This document shows, one piece after another, positions 49,472 to 61,689 of a DNA stretch of 64,000 bases. Position numbers and translations under genes: made by a program. Source of the DNA: Sialis fuliginosa (lineage: Eukaryota; Arthropoda; Insecta; Megaloptera; Sialidae); contig OY540820.1 of the NCBI GenBank assembly GCA_961205875.1, forward strand, positions 11,408,001 to 11,472,000, written 5' to 3'. How positions within the stretch are numbered: position 1 is the first letter of the stretch; each line of letters begins with the position of its first letter. The notes under the pieces were generated by a model that was not told the origin of the DNA, ran no database searches, and saw only the letters and a program-made list of their open reading frames with translations.

Positions 49472-52400
49472 TTATTTCTGTAAACCATATTGTACCATTA
49501 CCAATTCATACGTGACTATAGTAGATGTAATCTGAAAATAAGTAAATATATAATACAATTAAAAAATGATTGTTAATAAATAGAAATAAAAAAAGTATAA
49601 AAACTTCATGCCTATTTTATTCTGTATCCAAATCCATAACATACTACAATGTCTTCAACTATAAACTTACCGAAAGAATAACGTCTCTTCGAACAGAAAA
49701 GTATTTCAATCCTGTTAACGCTATAACTTCTGCCATTATTTGATCGACAAATCTGGTTAACTGAAATACAATTTTAAATAAGTATATTTATTTACTGACT
49801 TTCTTCCCAATAATCATTTAGTTAATTATCGATTTCGTAGGAGCTACTTATGGTAGATAACCACTTTTGAATAAACAAAAAATTAATAAGACAAACTCTA
49901 CAAATATTGATACTGCCATGTAAATTTTAAATTTTTCAATAACTTTTATACACGTTTTTAATTACCTCTGCACAATTTCGAGTAAGAAACATATACTTCA
50001 AAGGAGATCTGCTTTCTTCATGAATTCTTGAAGCATAGATAATCACCATCAAGACTCTGGATATTAGAAACGCCATAGAGAAGTAGAAATATATAGATCG
50101 AATTAAATATTTTCGAGATCTGCAATCAAATAATAAAAAAATTATATAATAGAAAATAACAAAAATTATCATTTTAGGAGACCTCTCTAAAGACACTCAA
50201 TGGAGAAAGTGAAAAAAATGTCAGTACACATTTCAGTCTATGAGAGGGGGTCCAAAATATTTTTGATAATGTTCGTTATAATTTTCAGTGGAAGTATGTA
50301 CTAATTAAAAGCTACTTAGGGGGGGACGCTTTGATAACGACATTGAAAAGTAAATATATTGTGACTGAAGGGTTAAAAAAAGGTAATTTGACATTTTTTA
50401 TCTATTTAAAGACACCCCACTGAATAGGATAAGTGAAAAAAAAATTATTTACTTTTCAGTGTTTGGTAGGGGGGTCCAAATTTTTTTTTACAGTATTCGT
50501 TGTAATTTTCAGTGAAAGTACTAATTAAAAACTACATTCTGAAATTTTTTCAGATTTTTTACGTGACTGAAGGGTTAAAATCAAAAGGTCCTCAAATATT
50601 TTTTGTTGAATTTTCAGTCTATTAAAAGGGGGTCCAAAAAATTTTTTTTTCTAAAAATCTCTTCATTTCTGTTTTTGGATTATCAATCTACGTCATAAAA
50701 TTTATATAGACCGACGGACAAAGCGAAACTATAAGGACTCCTAGTTTTTTACGGACCTCTAACGAGCAAAATGATTCGCTAGAGATAGTGGGTGCCATGT
50801 AATATTTTGTTTCTGCCTTTGTCCCACCCAGCCTGCTCACTTTACAATACACTCGACTAACCTCACATAAAAATTTAAAACAAAATTCCAAATTACTATG
50901 TAGAACCATAGAAATAAATTTAATAATACTTACTCAAAAACATGCAAAAGAGAGTAAAGTACAAAAAATAGATTGATTGAAAATGACAAGATGACAATGA
51001 AAGATATTTTTTTATTCACCGAACGCCATAAATTGTATACACGTGTATAATCAATTCTAATTTCTTTCCATAGAGAACTTGGTATCTGCAAATAATTTTT
51101 AAATTAAAATTCACAGAAAATAATTGGGGAAACAATTTAATTTATTTTATTACTGATATTCGTGTATATGTTACCGGCAAAGTATGTATATCAGACATTC
51201 TATATATTCTACACAATGCCTAACGATTTCAGGCAAAGTATGAAATATATTATAAAAATACATACGAGTTCCATAGAATGCCAAGATAATATTACGAAAT
51301 TTCCTAATATGGTATTATTAAAGCAGATAGGTATTATTTAATTAATTTTAAAAAGTCCAAATTCATATAAAGTAAGATTTAAGAAGCCTTTATTGTTAAA
51401 ATATCAAAATCACATAAACAATATTGCAGCATTTGATATTTATTATAATAAATTAAATTAAATATTAATTCAGACGCATATTAAGTTAGATAAGTAAATA
51501 ATTCAGTATTATCGGTACAAACCACAGAACATTAAATATAAATATAAACCTTCAACTATTGAGAATAATCTAATAAGTTTATAACATAAAGTAGAGCAAT
51601 ATCTGTGCCAGGACCAAAATTGGTCGGTTCACCCTATTTATGTTTATATTTCATACATTGATGACTATCAGTTAGGTAGTTTATACGATGCCTAGAGATG
51701 TATATTTTCAAATTCATTTCATACATTGCCTGGTAATTTTAGGCATTCTATAGAATACCTAAAATTTCATACATTGCCGGTAACATTCATATATATACTT
51801 TAGTATCGTTCGACTCGACAGTTGTTTTAATTCGTTGAGTGATTCTTGCAAACTCTTCAGTCAAGCATATACTTATAATAATAATAAATAGATCTGTGAA
51901 GTTCCACATGAACGTAAAAATAGCGTTTATGATAGCAAAAATTACACCAATCAATGCACTGTAGGGTAACACGGCGAACACAAAACCAAAGTAATTGTTG
52001 AACAAGGTATCAATCACTGAGCAGTTAGATTTAGGTAAATCTTGACATAGCGCAACTGTTGAGTTGCTAAGAAATAAAAGATGTTCAACTGAAATTAAAA
52101 ACTATTATTTTGTACATTTACTTTACAATAAGTGGGGGGAGGGTGACACCGCATTACCATTTATGATCCATACGTGGACGAAGCGGAGTGTAAAAAAATT
52201 TTTTTTTTCAAATAGTTCACTATACTATTTAAGGAAATGTATTTGTGTGGGCAGAATATATTCAATAATAAAAAAAAATTATGTGATGTTTAAGAAATTT
52301 TTATTAATTATAGAAGTTAAAAGTATTGCGTTATTAATAAAGGAGAGAAAAGCTTAATTATAATAATAAAGAATTACCCAATAAACTTATAGGCAAATAA

Positions 52401-53525
52401 GTAAATATAGTAAAAGTTAAAATAAAACCATTTTTTATGTATTATACTTTTAATAATTACCTGCAGCAACAATGCAATATAATATAACAAAAACTGTTAT
52501 ATTCTTCTTCATATCTTTCGTATATTTATACTTAATCAAAGCTTTCTCCAACTTACACCAATCGTTTACTAATTGTGGCCACTTGCGAGCCATAATAAAA
52601 AAAGAGACGCAAATAATAAATGTACAACCATAAAATATATTACCAGCTGAAATTTAATTTCTATGTAAATAATTACATTAAATATTATTTCATATATCGA
52701 CAAAATATCTGATTCATTTTCAATATCCTTCTAATGCATGGTTATATAAGTATTAATTATAATTAATGGATATAATTATCAATCATTTTATACTTAAGGT
52801 GCAGATTAGTTAATTTAAAAATATAATACCAACTGAAACATAATTTTTATTTATTTGTATTAAAAATTATTTAATATATCGAGAAAATATCTGATTATTT
52901 TTCAGTTTTCAGCTAAACTTTTATTTGAATTTTTTTTTTTGTATATTACTTATTTAGACCGCTATATAGCGAAAATCAGAAAATTTGAAGAATTTTGCAA
53001 TTGTACCATGGTTTACACATGACGCGAACAACCAAAATAAGGGAAAAACTTAGAGTATTGTATCTACACCATATTTGTAATAAATCCTGTGAGTATTAAA
53101 ACTGTACTCCAAAAATAGTCTGTTATAGTGGATTTACACCTTAAGATTTAATTTAAAAAAAAAAAAAAAACTTTTGCGGACCGATTTTCCGAACACGGAC
53201 CAGTATTACGCTAAGACAAACCTACAAGTCCCATATTAATTCCAGAAATTATTGAAAATCTCATAAAGAAAGCGCTTGCAACTCCTGAGCATCCAGTAAT
53301 CAAAAGACAATATAAAACTCTGAAAGAACGCCATTTAAAATGTAGCTCTGTTGTAGGATCTTGAGATGATATTCCAATAACCGGAAGTGTCGACAGGAAC
53401 TGTGCCACAATTAACATTACCCATACTGACTCATGGAATGAATTCCTTGGATAGTAATTATCTTCTGAAACTTTTTTATTAGAAGTAATAATAAGTTTGT
53501 CTGATTTTCGTTCATTCAATGACAT
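49472..53525 (-). CDS. Sugar-type gustatory receptor 5, complete, seven exons
   Basis: Exons on minus: 53525-53222, 52646-52461, 52088-51799, 51085-50934, 50119-49966, 49760-49671, 49531-49472; 411 residues. Motifs as in receptor 4, with MSLNERKSDKLIITSNKK, RIHEESRSPLK, LTGLKYFSVRRD and TIVTYELVMVQYG. Exon 1 differs from receptor 6 by six residues in about 101, so these two are the closest pair. A 5' UTR exon ends at 54460. The introns differ from those of receptors 4 and 6 by a TIR element (51170-51784) and a repeat block (50170-50700). Confidence 0.92.
50170..50700. repeat. Degenerate repeats of about 200 bp in receptor-5 intron 5
   Basis: GGGGGGTCCAAA-type words recur at about 50248, 50465 and 50628, each preceded by TTTCAGT and followed by a T-rich run and, in the first two, GTTCGTTATAATTTTCAGTG-like DNA. 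GTGACTGAAGGGTTAAAA also recurs (50360, 50563). Probably an old element with internal tandem units; absent from receptors 4 and 6. Confidence 0.55.
51170..51784. mobile_element. TIR element only in the receptor-5 copy
   Basis: GTTACCGGCAAAGTATG and CATACATTGCCGGTAAC are inverse ends, 615 bp apart. Inner copies of AATGCC/GGCATT and TTCATACATTGCCTGGTAA show nested partial repeats of the tips. It lies 14 bases from the 3' splice boundary of the 51799-52088 exon. The intron of receptors 4 and 6 is short at this place. Confidence 0.8.
52826..52880 (-). pseudogene. Vestigial duplicate of the exon-2 acceptor in receptor-5 intron 1
   Basis: ATACCAACTGAAACATAATT, followed by TTTATTTATTTGTATTAAAA, repeats the start of exon 2 and its acceptor as found at 44345-44400 in receptor 4, although receptor 5's real exon 2 begins at 52646. 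Only the first few codons' worth remain. Confidence 0.6.
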
Positions 53526-53554
53526 TGTCTAAAAGCAAACGAATATATGTCTTA

Positions 53555-54385
53555 ATAAAAGATGTTCAGAAGTAAAACTACTTTCTCATGATAAACAGAA
53601 AACTGAAAAAGTAAATAATACAAAATAAACTTATTATAGATGTCCCAGTTTTGACGAGGCTGGTTTTTATAACGAAAATAGTTAAATATGAAGAGTTGAA
53701 AGTTTTTATACCAGTTCTTAAATGCTGGACAAAAAAATCATAAAAATGACTGTTGTTTCAATACTTTCAATTTTTAATTGTAGCTGTTTTCGAAAATCTT
53801 GGTCCTTCGAAGTTGGGACACCTTTTATAATTTTATTTAATTTTGTTTTCTTAGATACAAAAAACATTCTATAGTAAAATTTGTACTTGATATAAACTTA
53901 CTTTATTAATTCTATTATCTTTAAAGTCAATATTAAAAGATATTCAGAAGCAAAACTACTTTCTTATGATAAACGGAAAATTGAAAAAGTAAATAACAAA
54001 ATGTATACAAAATAAAATTATACAAGATGTCCTCGTTTCGACGAGGCAGGTTATTATATCGAAAAAAGTTCAACATGAAAAGTTGAAATAAAAAAAATTT
54101 AACTAATACAGTGCAATTAAAAAAATGTTGATTTAGCTGTTAAATACCACACAGTTTTTATACCAGTTCTCAAAAGCAGGACAAAAAAATCATAAAAATG
54201 ATTCAATTTCGAAAACTTGGTTCTTCGAAGTTGGAATATCCTTTATAATTGAATTTAATTTTGTTTTCTTAGATACAAAAGAAACATTCGATAATAAAAT
54301 TGCCATAAAATTCACCTACACTTATTTGTTACTTGATATAAACTTACTTTATTCACTCTATTATCTTTAAAGTCAATGCTATTTT
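53555..54385. repeat. Direct duplication of about 380 bp upstream of receptor 5
   Basis: GATATTCAGAAGCAAAACTA at about 53938 repeats GATGTTCAGAAGTAAAACTA at about 53563; the segments after them (ATGATAAACGGAAAA, GACGAGGC-GGTT, CTTGGTCCTTCGAAGTTGG) also match. Receptor 6 has a single copy of this unit, receptor 4 none. Confidence 0.7.
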
Positions 54386-54449
54386 TATCTAAACACAAAT
54401 TAGAAGAACAATTGTGTATGTATTAAACTTTTATTAACATTAGTATTAA

Positions 54450-54680
54450 TTTTACTTACCTTGTCTTTTAAGAATACTATCGTCAAATCCTTAACAGATC
54501 AGTCACTATTAAAAATATTTTTTTAAATAAATCAATTTTATTTACTTTTATATTTGGTACATTTTTTTTGATAAACATATCATTATAATTCTAACATGAA
54601 ATGGTGTGGAGTGTTGTGCACAATAGATCTGCTTATCATTAATCAAAACATACTTTTGTGCATTCAATATAATTACAAAA
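54450..54680 (-). promoter_or_regulatory. Conserved upstream block and 5' UTR exon of receptor 5
   Basis: The UTR exon ends at 54460 before GTAAGTAAAA. ACATGAAATGGTGTGGAGTG and GTGCACAATAGATCTGC match the receptor 4 and 6 blocks. Confidence 0.5.
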
Positions 54681-54896
54681 GGTATAAATATATAAAATTT
54701 TATTTACAGTAAATAACATATTTGTATTGTGTACGTACTGAAATTATTATGAAGTGTGTACTTACCTTTAATAGCGCATTACATTGTTATAAAAACCCAT
54801 TCCCTTTAAATTATTCGTTTTTTCTTAAACAATAAGTATATAAAAAAATGTTGTTAGGGTTCCGAAAAAACACTATTACTCTCACTATGTAATAAC

Positions 54897-55186
54897 TAGA
54901 GATTGGAAAAATAGTTTTTCAACTATTGCGTAAAAATGCACTTATTGTAATTTTTATTACATATCTCCACCGTTTTCAGAAAACTGGTTTGATTGAACAC
55001 AATTTGAAATCAACTATTTGGAACTAACTTTCCAACCATTTTTAAACTATTTGCGACACTTTTTACTGCTTCGTTTGCACTTATTATTATTAAATCGTAG
55101 AAAAAATTATTTACCAACTATTTTCCGAACAAAAATTCAACTAGTAACTATTTAATTGAAAATAACAACTATTTTTCCAATCTCTA
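54897..55186. mobile_element. hAT-like MITE with perfect 8-bp target duplication
   Basis: TAGAGATTGGAAAAATAGTT and AACTATTTTTCCAATCTCTA are exact inverse ends. GTAATAAC flanks both sides (54889-54896 and 55187-55194). The paralogous DNA at about 47076-47090 and 61364-61378 has a single ATGTAATAACTTAATA, the empty site. Confidence 0.92.
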
Positions 55187-55499
55187 GTAATAACTTAATA
55201 GTTAAGAGTACAAATTATATATTAATTTTTTTTCTTACACACACACTTTATAAAGTAAAATTGTTTAATATCCACATTTTATTTTAAATTATTTTTTACT
55301 CTTTTGCAAGAAACACAAAGACTAATTCCTTGCTAGATTCAACGTTTAGTTCAGTGCATTTAGAAAAAAAATTATAGATGTGAACCAATTTTTTTTTGTG
55401 GCTCGTTCGAAAGGGGCTTCGATGGAGACCTTAACCCTGAATTTGCGTACTGCCCAAATTACCCCTTCCGCCGCCATCTTTGATTAATATTTTTTTCAA

Positions 55500-55900
55500 T
55501 CGCTCACATGCCTTGGAAGATGTTTGTTTTTTAGAATTTTCTGGCTGTATTTTTGATTTTACATTTATAAGTGGCGTTGGGTATGTATGCTTGTTTTTCG
55601 AGAATAACAGGATGTTTTTTCAGATGTTTTTTCACGGATAGTAAAAACGTTATTTATAACGGATATCAATCGCCACTGAGTGTGGTGTTGCAGAAAATAC
55701 TATAGTTTGTTAGAAGTGTAAATATACCTAGGGTTGAATTGACAGGTGATGGCGTGCGAAAGATATATGATATGTAATATCAATGCAATCTTTTTTTTAT
55801 TAATCACATTTGCATTAGATAGGAACATAGACTTAAAATTGATATTAAACTATTTTAATTTTAATTTTAGTTATACAGTTTCAATATTATAGTTCATTAA
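55500..55900 (-). pseudogene. Second relic of the receptor-3-like first exon and upstream DNA
   Basis: CATGCCTTGGAAGATGTTTG, then TTTTCTGGCTGTATTTTTGA and GTATGCTTGTTTTTCGAG, match receptor-3 exon 1 (41105-41205) at high identity, followed by the same upstream sequence (CTAGGGTTGAATTGACAGGT). The match begins inside the exon, so the duplication breakpoint lies there. No further exons; not a gene. Confidence 0.75.
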
Positions 55901-56011
55901 TAGATAGCAATTTTATAATTGAATACATTTTTATAAAAACATATTAAATCATTAGATATAATTACTTGATTGAATACCGGCGAAAAATGTATGTATGCAT
56001 TAACAATCCTT

Positions 56012-59000
56012 TTATTTCTGTAAACCATATTGTATCATTACCAACTCATACGTGACTATAGTAGAGGTAATCTAGAAAATAAGTAAATATAAAATACAAT
56101 TACAAAAATATTGTTAATAAGTAGAAATAAAAAAAAAGATAAAAACTTCATGCATATTTTATTCTGTATCAAAATCCATAACATACTACATTAATGTCTT
56201 CAACTATAAACTTACCGAAAGAATAACATTTCTTCGAACAGAAAAGTATTTCAATCCTGTTAAAGCTATAACTTCTGTCATTATTTGGTCGACAAATCTG
56301 GTTAACTGAAATACAATTTTCTATAAGTTATTTTACATTATATACTGATATTCTTCCCTTTAATCATTTAATTGATTATCGATTTCGTAGAAGCTACTTA
56401 TGGTAGATAACCACCTTTGAATAAACAAAAAATTAATAAGACAAACTCTACAAATATTGATACCGTCATGTAGATTTTAAAATTTTCAATATCTTTTATA
56501 TTACCTCTGCACAATTTTTAGTAAGGAACATATACTTCAAAGGAGATCTACTTTCTTCATGAATTCTTGAAGCGTAGATAATCACCATCAAAACTCTGGA
56601 TATTAGAAACACCATAGAGAAGTAGAAATATATAGATCGAATAAAATATTGTCGAGGTCTGCAATCAGATAATAAAATTAAATAATAGTATAGAAACTAA
56701 TTACTTCGTTTAAGGGGTCCATATAATGTACAACGTATACAATCAAAGTATCTAAATATAATTTTTAATTAAGTTGTATAATATTTATAATGAGTAAAAA
56801 TATTGTTTGATGGGTCATCTGTTATTATCCATAAAATTAATATAACGTATGTGTATAGTATATAAATATCACATATGTCGATTTTTAGTTTGACCGCCAT
56901 TTTGAAAGGTATACAATTATTTTTGGTTAAAATAATAATAATAATAAAAAAGGTTGTAGAAAATTTAATTATCTGTTTAAAATGCGAAAGACGGGGTTGA
57001 TTGAATATTTCGTTCATTAAGTACAGAGTGTTTTCAAAATCCTTGTAAAACAAAACTTTGGGCCCTTGGTTGAGGGTGTTCCGGAGCAAACTTTGCTAGG
57101 AAGTTTTCAGGAAATATACATACATCTGGGTACCTCATACATTTTTCCTAATTTTACACCAATACAAAATTTTACGTTGCCTGGATAGAATTAGAAATTC
57201 CCCGCGGCTTTGCCCGCGTTTAGTTCTAATCATTTTAATTCATTTATATTCTTTCTTAATACACACCTGCTCGAATTGTTTAATATAATTTGTTGGTTTA
57301 GCATCTCAACTATCATTGATTTTAATAGCATTTTTTAAGTACTGAGTGTATATATTTTCGTTAATGGGGGTCCTAAGTCAGTAAAAGTAAAAAAAAAATC
57401 GGTTTAGTAGTTATTAAGTTGACAGACAGACAGACAAAAACTGTAAATATCATCAAAATGGTTTACTCACTCAAAAATATGTAAAAGAGAGTTTAGTACA
57501 AAAAATAGATTAATTGAAAATGACAAGATGACAATGAACGATATTTTTTTATTCACTGAACGCCATAAATTGTATACACGTGTATAATCTATTCTAATTT
57601 CTTTCCATAGAGAGCTTGGTATCTGCAAATAATTTTTAAATTAAAATTCACAGAAAATATTTGGGAAAACAATTTAATTTATCTTATTACTGATATTTGT
57701 GTATATATGTATACTATTATACATACATTAATATCGTTCGACTCGACAGTTGTTTTAATTCGTTGAGTGATTCTTGCAAACTCTTCAGTTAAGCATATAC
57801 TTATAATAACAATAAATAAATCTGTAAAGTTCCACATGAACGTAAAAATAGCGTTTAAGATAGTAAAAATTGCACCTATCAATGTATTGTAGGGTAACAC
57901 GACGAACACAAAACCAAAGTTATTGCTGAATAAGGAATCAATCACTGAGCAGTTAGATTTAGGTAAATCTTGACATTGCGCAAGTATTGAGTTGCTAAGA
58001 AATAAAAGATGTTCAACTGAAATTAAAAACTGTTATTTTATACATTTACTTTGCATTTTGTAAATAATAAGTGAGGGGAGGGAGACACCTTATTACAATT
58101 TATGATCCACACAGTGGGGTGAAGAAAAAAATTGTTTTTCAAATAGTTCACTACTATTGAAGCTTACATCCACAATCAAGAAAGAAAATTTTTAAAGTTT
58201 AGTTTGTTTAAGAAAATGTTATTAATAATGAAAACTTAATTATAATAATAAAGAATTATCCAATAAACTTGTTTACATAATATTATTATTTGAAGGTCTA
58301 TATTCCCTATTCAACTAAACATCATGTATGTAAATATATAATAATTTATACATATCATAAATAAGCAAATAAGTAAATATAGTAACAGTTAAAATACAAC
58401 TTTTTTATGTATTATACTTTTAGTAATTACCTGCAGCAACAATGCAATATAATATAACAAAATATGTTACATACTTCTTTCTATCTTTCGTATATTTATA
58501 TTTAATCAAAGCTTTCTCTAGCTTACACCAATCGATTACTAATTGTGGCCACTTGCGAGCCAGAAGAAAAAATGAGACGCAAATAGTAAATGTACAATTA
58601 AAAAATATTATACCAGCTGAAACATAATTTTTATTTATTTGTATAAAAAATTGTTTCATATATCGAGAAAATATCTGAATGAGTTTCAGTTCTCGGCTAA
58701 ACTTTAATTTAGTACCTATACACAGATTTAATATTTTTGTTTGTTGGAACCAAGGTATATAAATACAGCTCCTTGACCAATCAGCGTTGGCGCGGAAATT
58801 GACGTCACCACGAAGACCTATTCAAATGTTATAAATGTATAATAGATTACAAAAAAATCCTTTATTTATTATTGTTTTCGTATTTTTTGATATTTTAACA
58901 ACACATACAAACAAAAAAAGTACAAATTTGATATTGCAAAATCATAAAAAGCTGTCAGAATCATATAACGTGTTGCCAACTTAAGAATAGTAAAAATGAC

Positions 59001-59698
59001 GCTTCCCGAATAGACCCAATTGTGTGTGACAGCTTTTTTATGCTTTTTTAATATCGAATCTGTACTTCTTTGATTGTATGTGTTGTTGAAATATTAAAAA
59101 AATATGAAGACAATAATAAATAAAGGATTTTTTCTGTAATTGAATAGGTCTTCGTGGTTTTCACCAACGTGTTTTAAAATATTTTGTTTTTATAAATGTA
59201 CCACTGAATCTAAAATATTCCATTAGTTATTTAAATATAATTTTTTAAAAATGAATGGGTTAATCCAGATTTGAAGTAAGTGTAGAAAATATTAATCCAT
59301 CATATTAATAAAAAAAATTGATTGTATTTATGATTTACAAAAAACTTTTGCGGACCGATTGCAGAATACAGACCAGTATTGCACTAAGACAAACCTACAA
59401 GTCCCATATTAATTCCAGCAATTATTGAAAATCTCATAAATAAAGCGCATGCAATTCCTGAGCATCCAGTAACCAATAGACAATATAAAACTCTGAAAGA
59501 ACGCCATTTAAAATGTAGTTCTGTTGTAGGATCTTGAGATGATATTCCAATGACCGGAAGTGTCGACAGGAACTGTGCCACAATTAACATTACCCATACT
59601 GACTCATGGAATGAATTCCTTGGATAGTAATTATCTTCTGAAACTTTTTTATTAGAAGTAATAATAAGTGTGTCTGATTTTCGTTCATTCAATGACAT
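56012..59698 (-). CDS. Sugar-type gustatory receptor 6, complete, seven exons
   Basis: Exons on minus: 59698-59395, 58616-58431, 58016-57727, 57622-57471, 56658-56505, 56305-56216, 56071-56012; 411 residues. Motifs: FHESVWVMLIVAQFLSTLPV, LLARKWPQLVIDWCKLEKAL, FTFMWNFTDLFIVIISICLT, RIHEESRSPLK, LTGLKYFSVRRN and TIVTYELVMIQYG. All exons are open with standard splice sites. A leader exon ends at 60935, so a large leader intron (up to about 1.2 kb, holding the 59803-60508 hairpin) precedes the ATG. Intron 1 has a foldback element (58808-59157). Confidence 0.92.
56700..57445 (+). mobile_element. Decayed retroelement-like tail in receptor-6 intron
   Basis: CCCCGCGGCTTTGCCCGCG at about 57199-57217 and the (GACA)n tract near 57421-57436 are typical of RTE-like LINE 3' ends in insects. 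The last part is shared with receptor 4 (43080-43200). No coding frame remains. Confidence 0.4.
58808..59157. mobile_element. Foldback element with about 135-bp arms in receptor-6 intron 1
   Basis: CCACGAAGACCTATTCAA and TTGAATAGGTCTTCGTGG are exact inverse ends 350 bp apart. The arms stay paired through AATCCTTTATTTATTATTGT, AACAACACATACAA and AAAAAGCTGTCA. Non-coding. Absent from receptors 4 and 5. Confidence 0.85.
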
Positions 59699-59802
59699 TG
59701 TCTAAAAGCAAACGAATGTATGTCTTAATAAAAGATGTTCAGAAGCAAAACTACTTTCTTATGATAAACGGAAAACTGAAAAAGTAAATAATAAAATGTA
59801 CC

Positions 59803-60508
59803 TACCCGGGAAAAAATTTCAGATCTGAAGTGATCTCGGTTGATCTTCATTTTGGAACAAATCAGATCTTTGTAGATAAATAAACTTTTGTCTACCTTAA
59901 ATAACAAATTAATACACATATACTATATAGAAACCTTGTTTATAAATTAATCAATTAAAAAAAAATTGTACAGAAACGTATTGAATGATATTTGAGGCCC
60001 GTGTATTAAATTAATAAATAAATTTACAACACACCCCCTGTCACAGATGAAGGGTTGTAATTGGTTTCATTCGATCCAGCGGGAAAAATACTTCGGGATA
60101 CTAAGGGTTGTGGGGGGCAAAACAACCCTCTATCTAGCACAGGAGTCGAGATATTTACGATTTTCTATAATGAATACCATAAGTAGCGAAACAGAGAAAA
60201 ATTCACCTAGTGTCCCGAAGTATTTTTCCCGCTGGATTGAATGAGACCAATTACAACCCTTCATCTGTGACAGGGGGTGTGTTGTAAATTTATTTATTAA
60301 TTTAATACACGGGCCTCAAATATCATTCAATACGTTTCTGTACAATTTTTTTTTAATTGATTAATTTATAAACAAGGTTTCTATATAGTATATGTGTATT
60401 AATTTGTTATTTAAGGTAGACAAAAGTTTATTTATCTACAAAGATCTGATTTGTTCCAAAATGAAGATCAACCGAGATCACTTCAGATCTGAAATTTTTT
60501 CCCGGGAA
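59803..60508. mobile_element. Large near-perfect hairpin element, about 310-bp arms
   Basis: From CCCGGGAAAAAATTTCAGAT at 59805 to its inverse ending at 60506, the two halves mirror each other almost base for base, around an inner loop near 60120-60200. TA flanks the insertion. The related DNA at 53998-54012 reads AAATGTATACAAAAT without it. The short open frame at 60047-60244 spans the loop and is not a gene. Tip sequence shared with the relic at 5957-5990. Confidence 0.92.
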
Positions 60509-60929
60509 TACAAAATAAACTTATAAAATATGTCCCAGTTTCGACGAGGCAGGTTTTTATAACGAAAATAGTTAAACATGAAGAGTTGAAAGATTTTATA
60601 CCAATTCTTAAATGCAGGACAAAAAAATCATAAAAATTACTGTTGTTTCAACATTTTCAATTTTTAATTGTAACTGTTTTCGAAAATCTTGGTCCTTCGA
60701 AGTTGGGACACCTTTTATAATTTTATTTTATTTTGTTTTCTTAGATACAAAAGAAACATTCGATAATAAAATTGCCATAAAATTCACCTACACGGGTTAC
60801 TTGATATAAACATACTTTATTCTCTTTATACTCTATTATCTTTAAAGTCAATGTTATTTTATTTAAAAACAAATTTTAGGAACAAAAGTGTACATATTAA
60901 AATTAATATTAATATTAGTATTAATTTTA

Positions 60930-61150
60930 CTTACCTTTTCTTTTAAGAATACTATCGTCAAGTACTTAACAGATCAGTAACTAACTAGATCAGTAAATAA
61001 ATCAATTTTATTAACGTTTATATGGAACATTTTTTTAATAAACATATCATTATAATTCTAACATGAAATGGTGTGGAGTGTTGTGCACAATAAATCTGCT
61101 TATCATTAATCAAAACATACTTTTGTGCATTCAATATAATTGCAAAAGGT
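60930..61150 (-). promoter_or_regulatory. Conserved upstream block and 5' UTR exon of receptor 6
   Basis: The UTR exon ends at 60935 before GTAAGTAAAA. ACATGAAATGGTGTGGAGTG, TTGTGCACAATAAATCTGC and TTTTGTGCATTCAATATAAT follow, matching receptors 4 and 5. Confidence 0.5.
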
Positions 61151-61689
61151 TTAAATATATCAATTTTTATTTACAGTAAATAACATATTTGTATTGTATA
61201 GGTACTTAAATTATTATGATGCGTGTATATACTTACCTTTCATGTAGCATTACATTGTTATAAAAAAAAACATTCTCTTTAAATTGTTCGTTTTTTTTTT
61301 TAAACAATAAGATAATAAAAAAATGTTTTTAGGGTTCCGAAAAAACACTATTAATCTTACTTTATGTAATAACTTAATACTTAAAAGTACAAATTATATA
61401 TTTTTTCTGCATGTATCTACTAATAATTAATAATAATAAAAGAATTCGTTGCTAAAAGTCAAAATCTTACAATTGTTAATTTGGCATCATTTAAAATAAT
61501 CATTTTATAAAACGCTGCGTACAAGGTGTTTAAATTAAATTACTGTTTTTATTTCGATTTTTTAGTTTAAACCAAAAAGTTACTTATTTATAACATCATA
61601 AAATTTTTTTTCGGATTATATCTACACTATATTTTAAATTATATTTTACCCAATTTTGTAAGGAATACAATATTGTTCCTTACTTGATA

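Noticed and set aside
56769-57089. 106-codon frame on minus
   Set aside because: Lies in a retroelement-like intron remnant; no family match.
60047-60244. 65-codon frame
   Set aside because: Lies in the loop of the large hairpin and reads across its symmetric arms.
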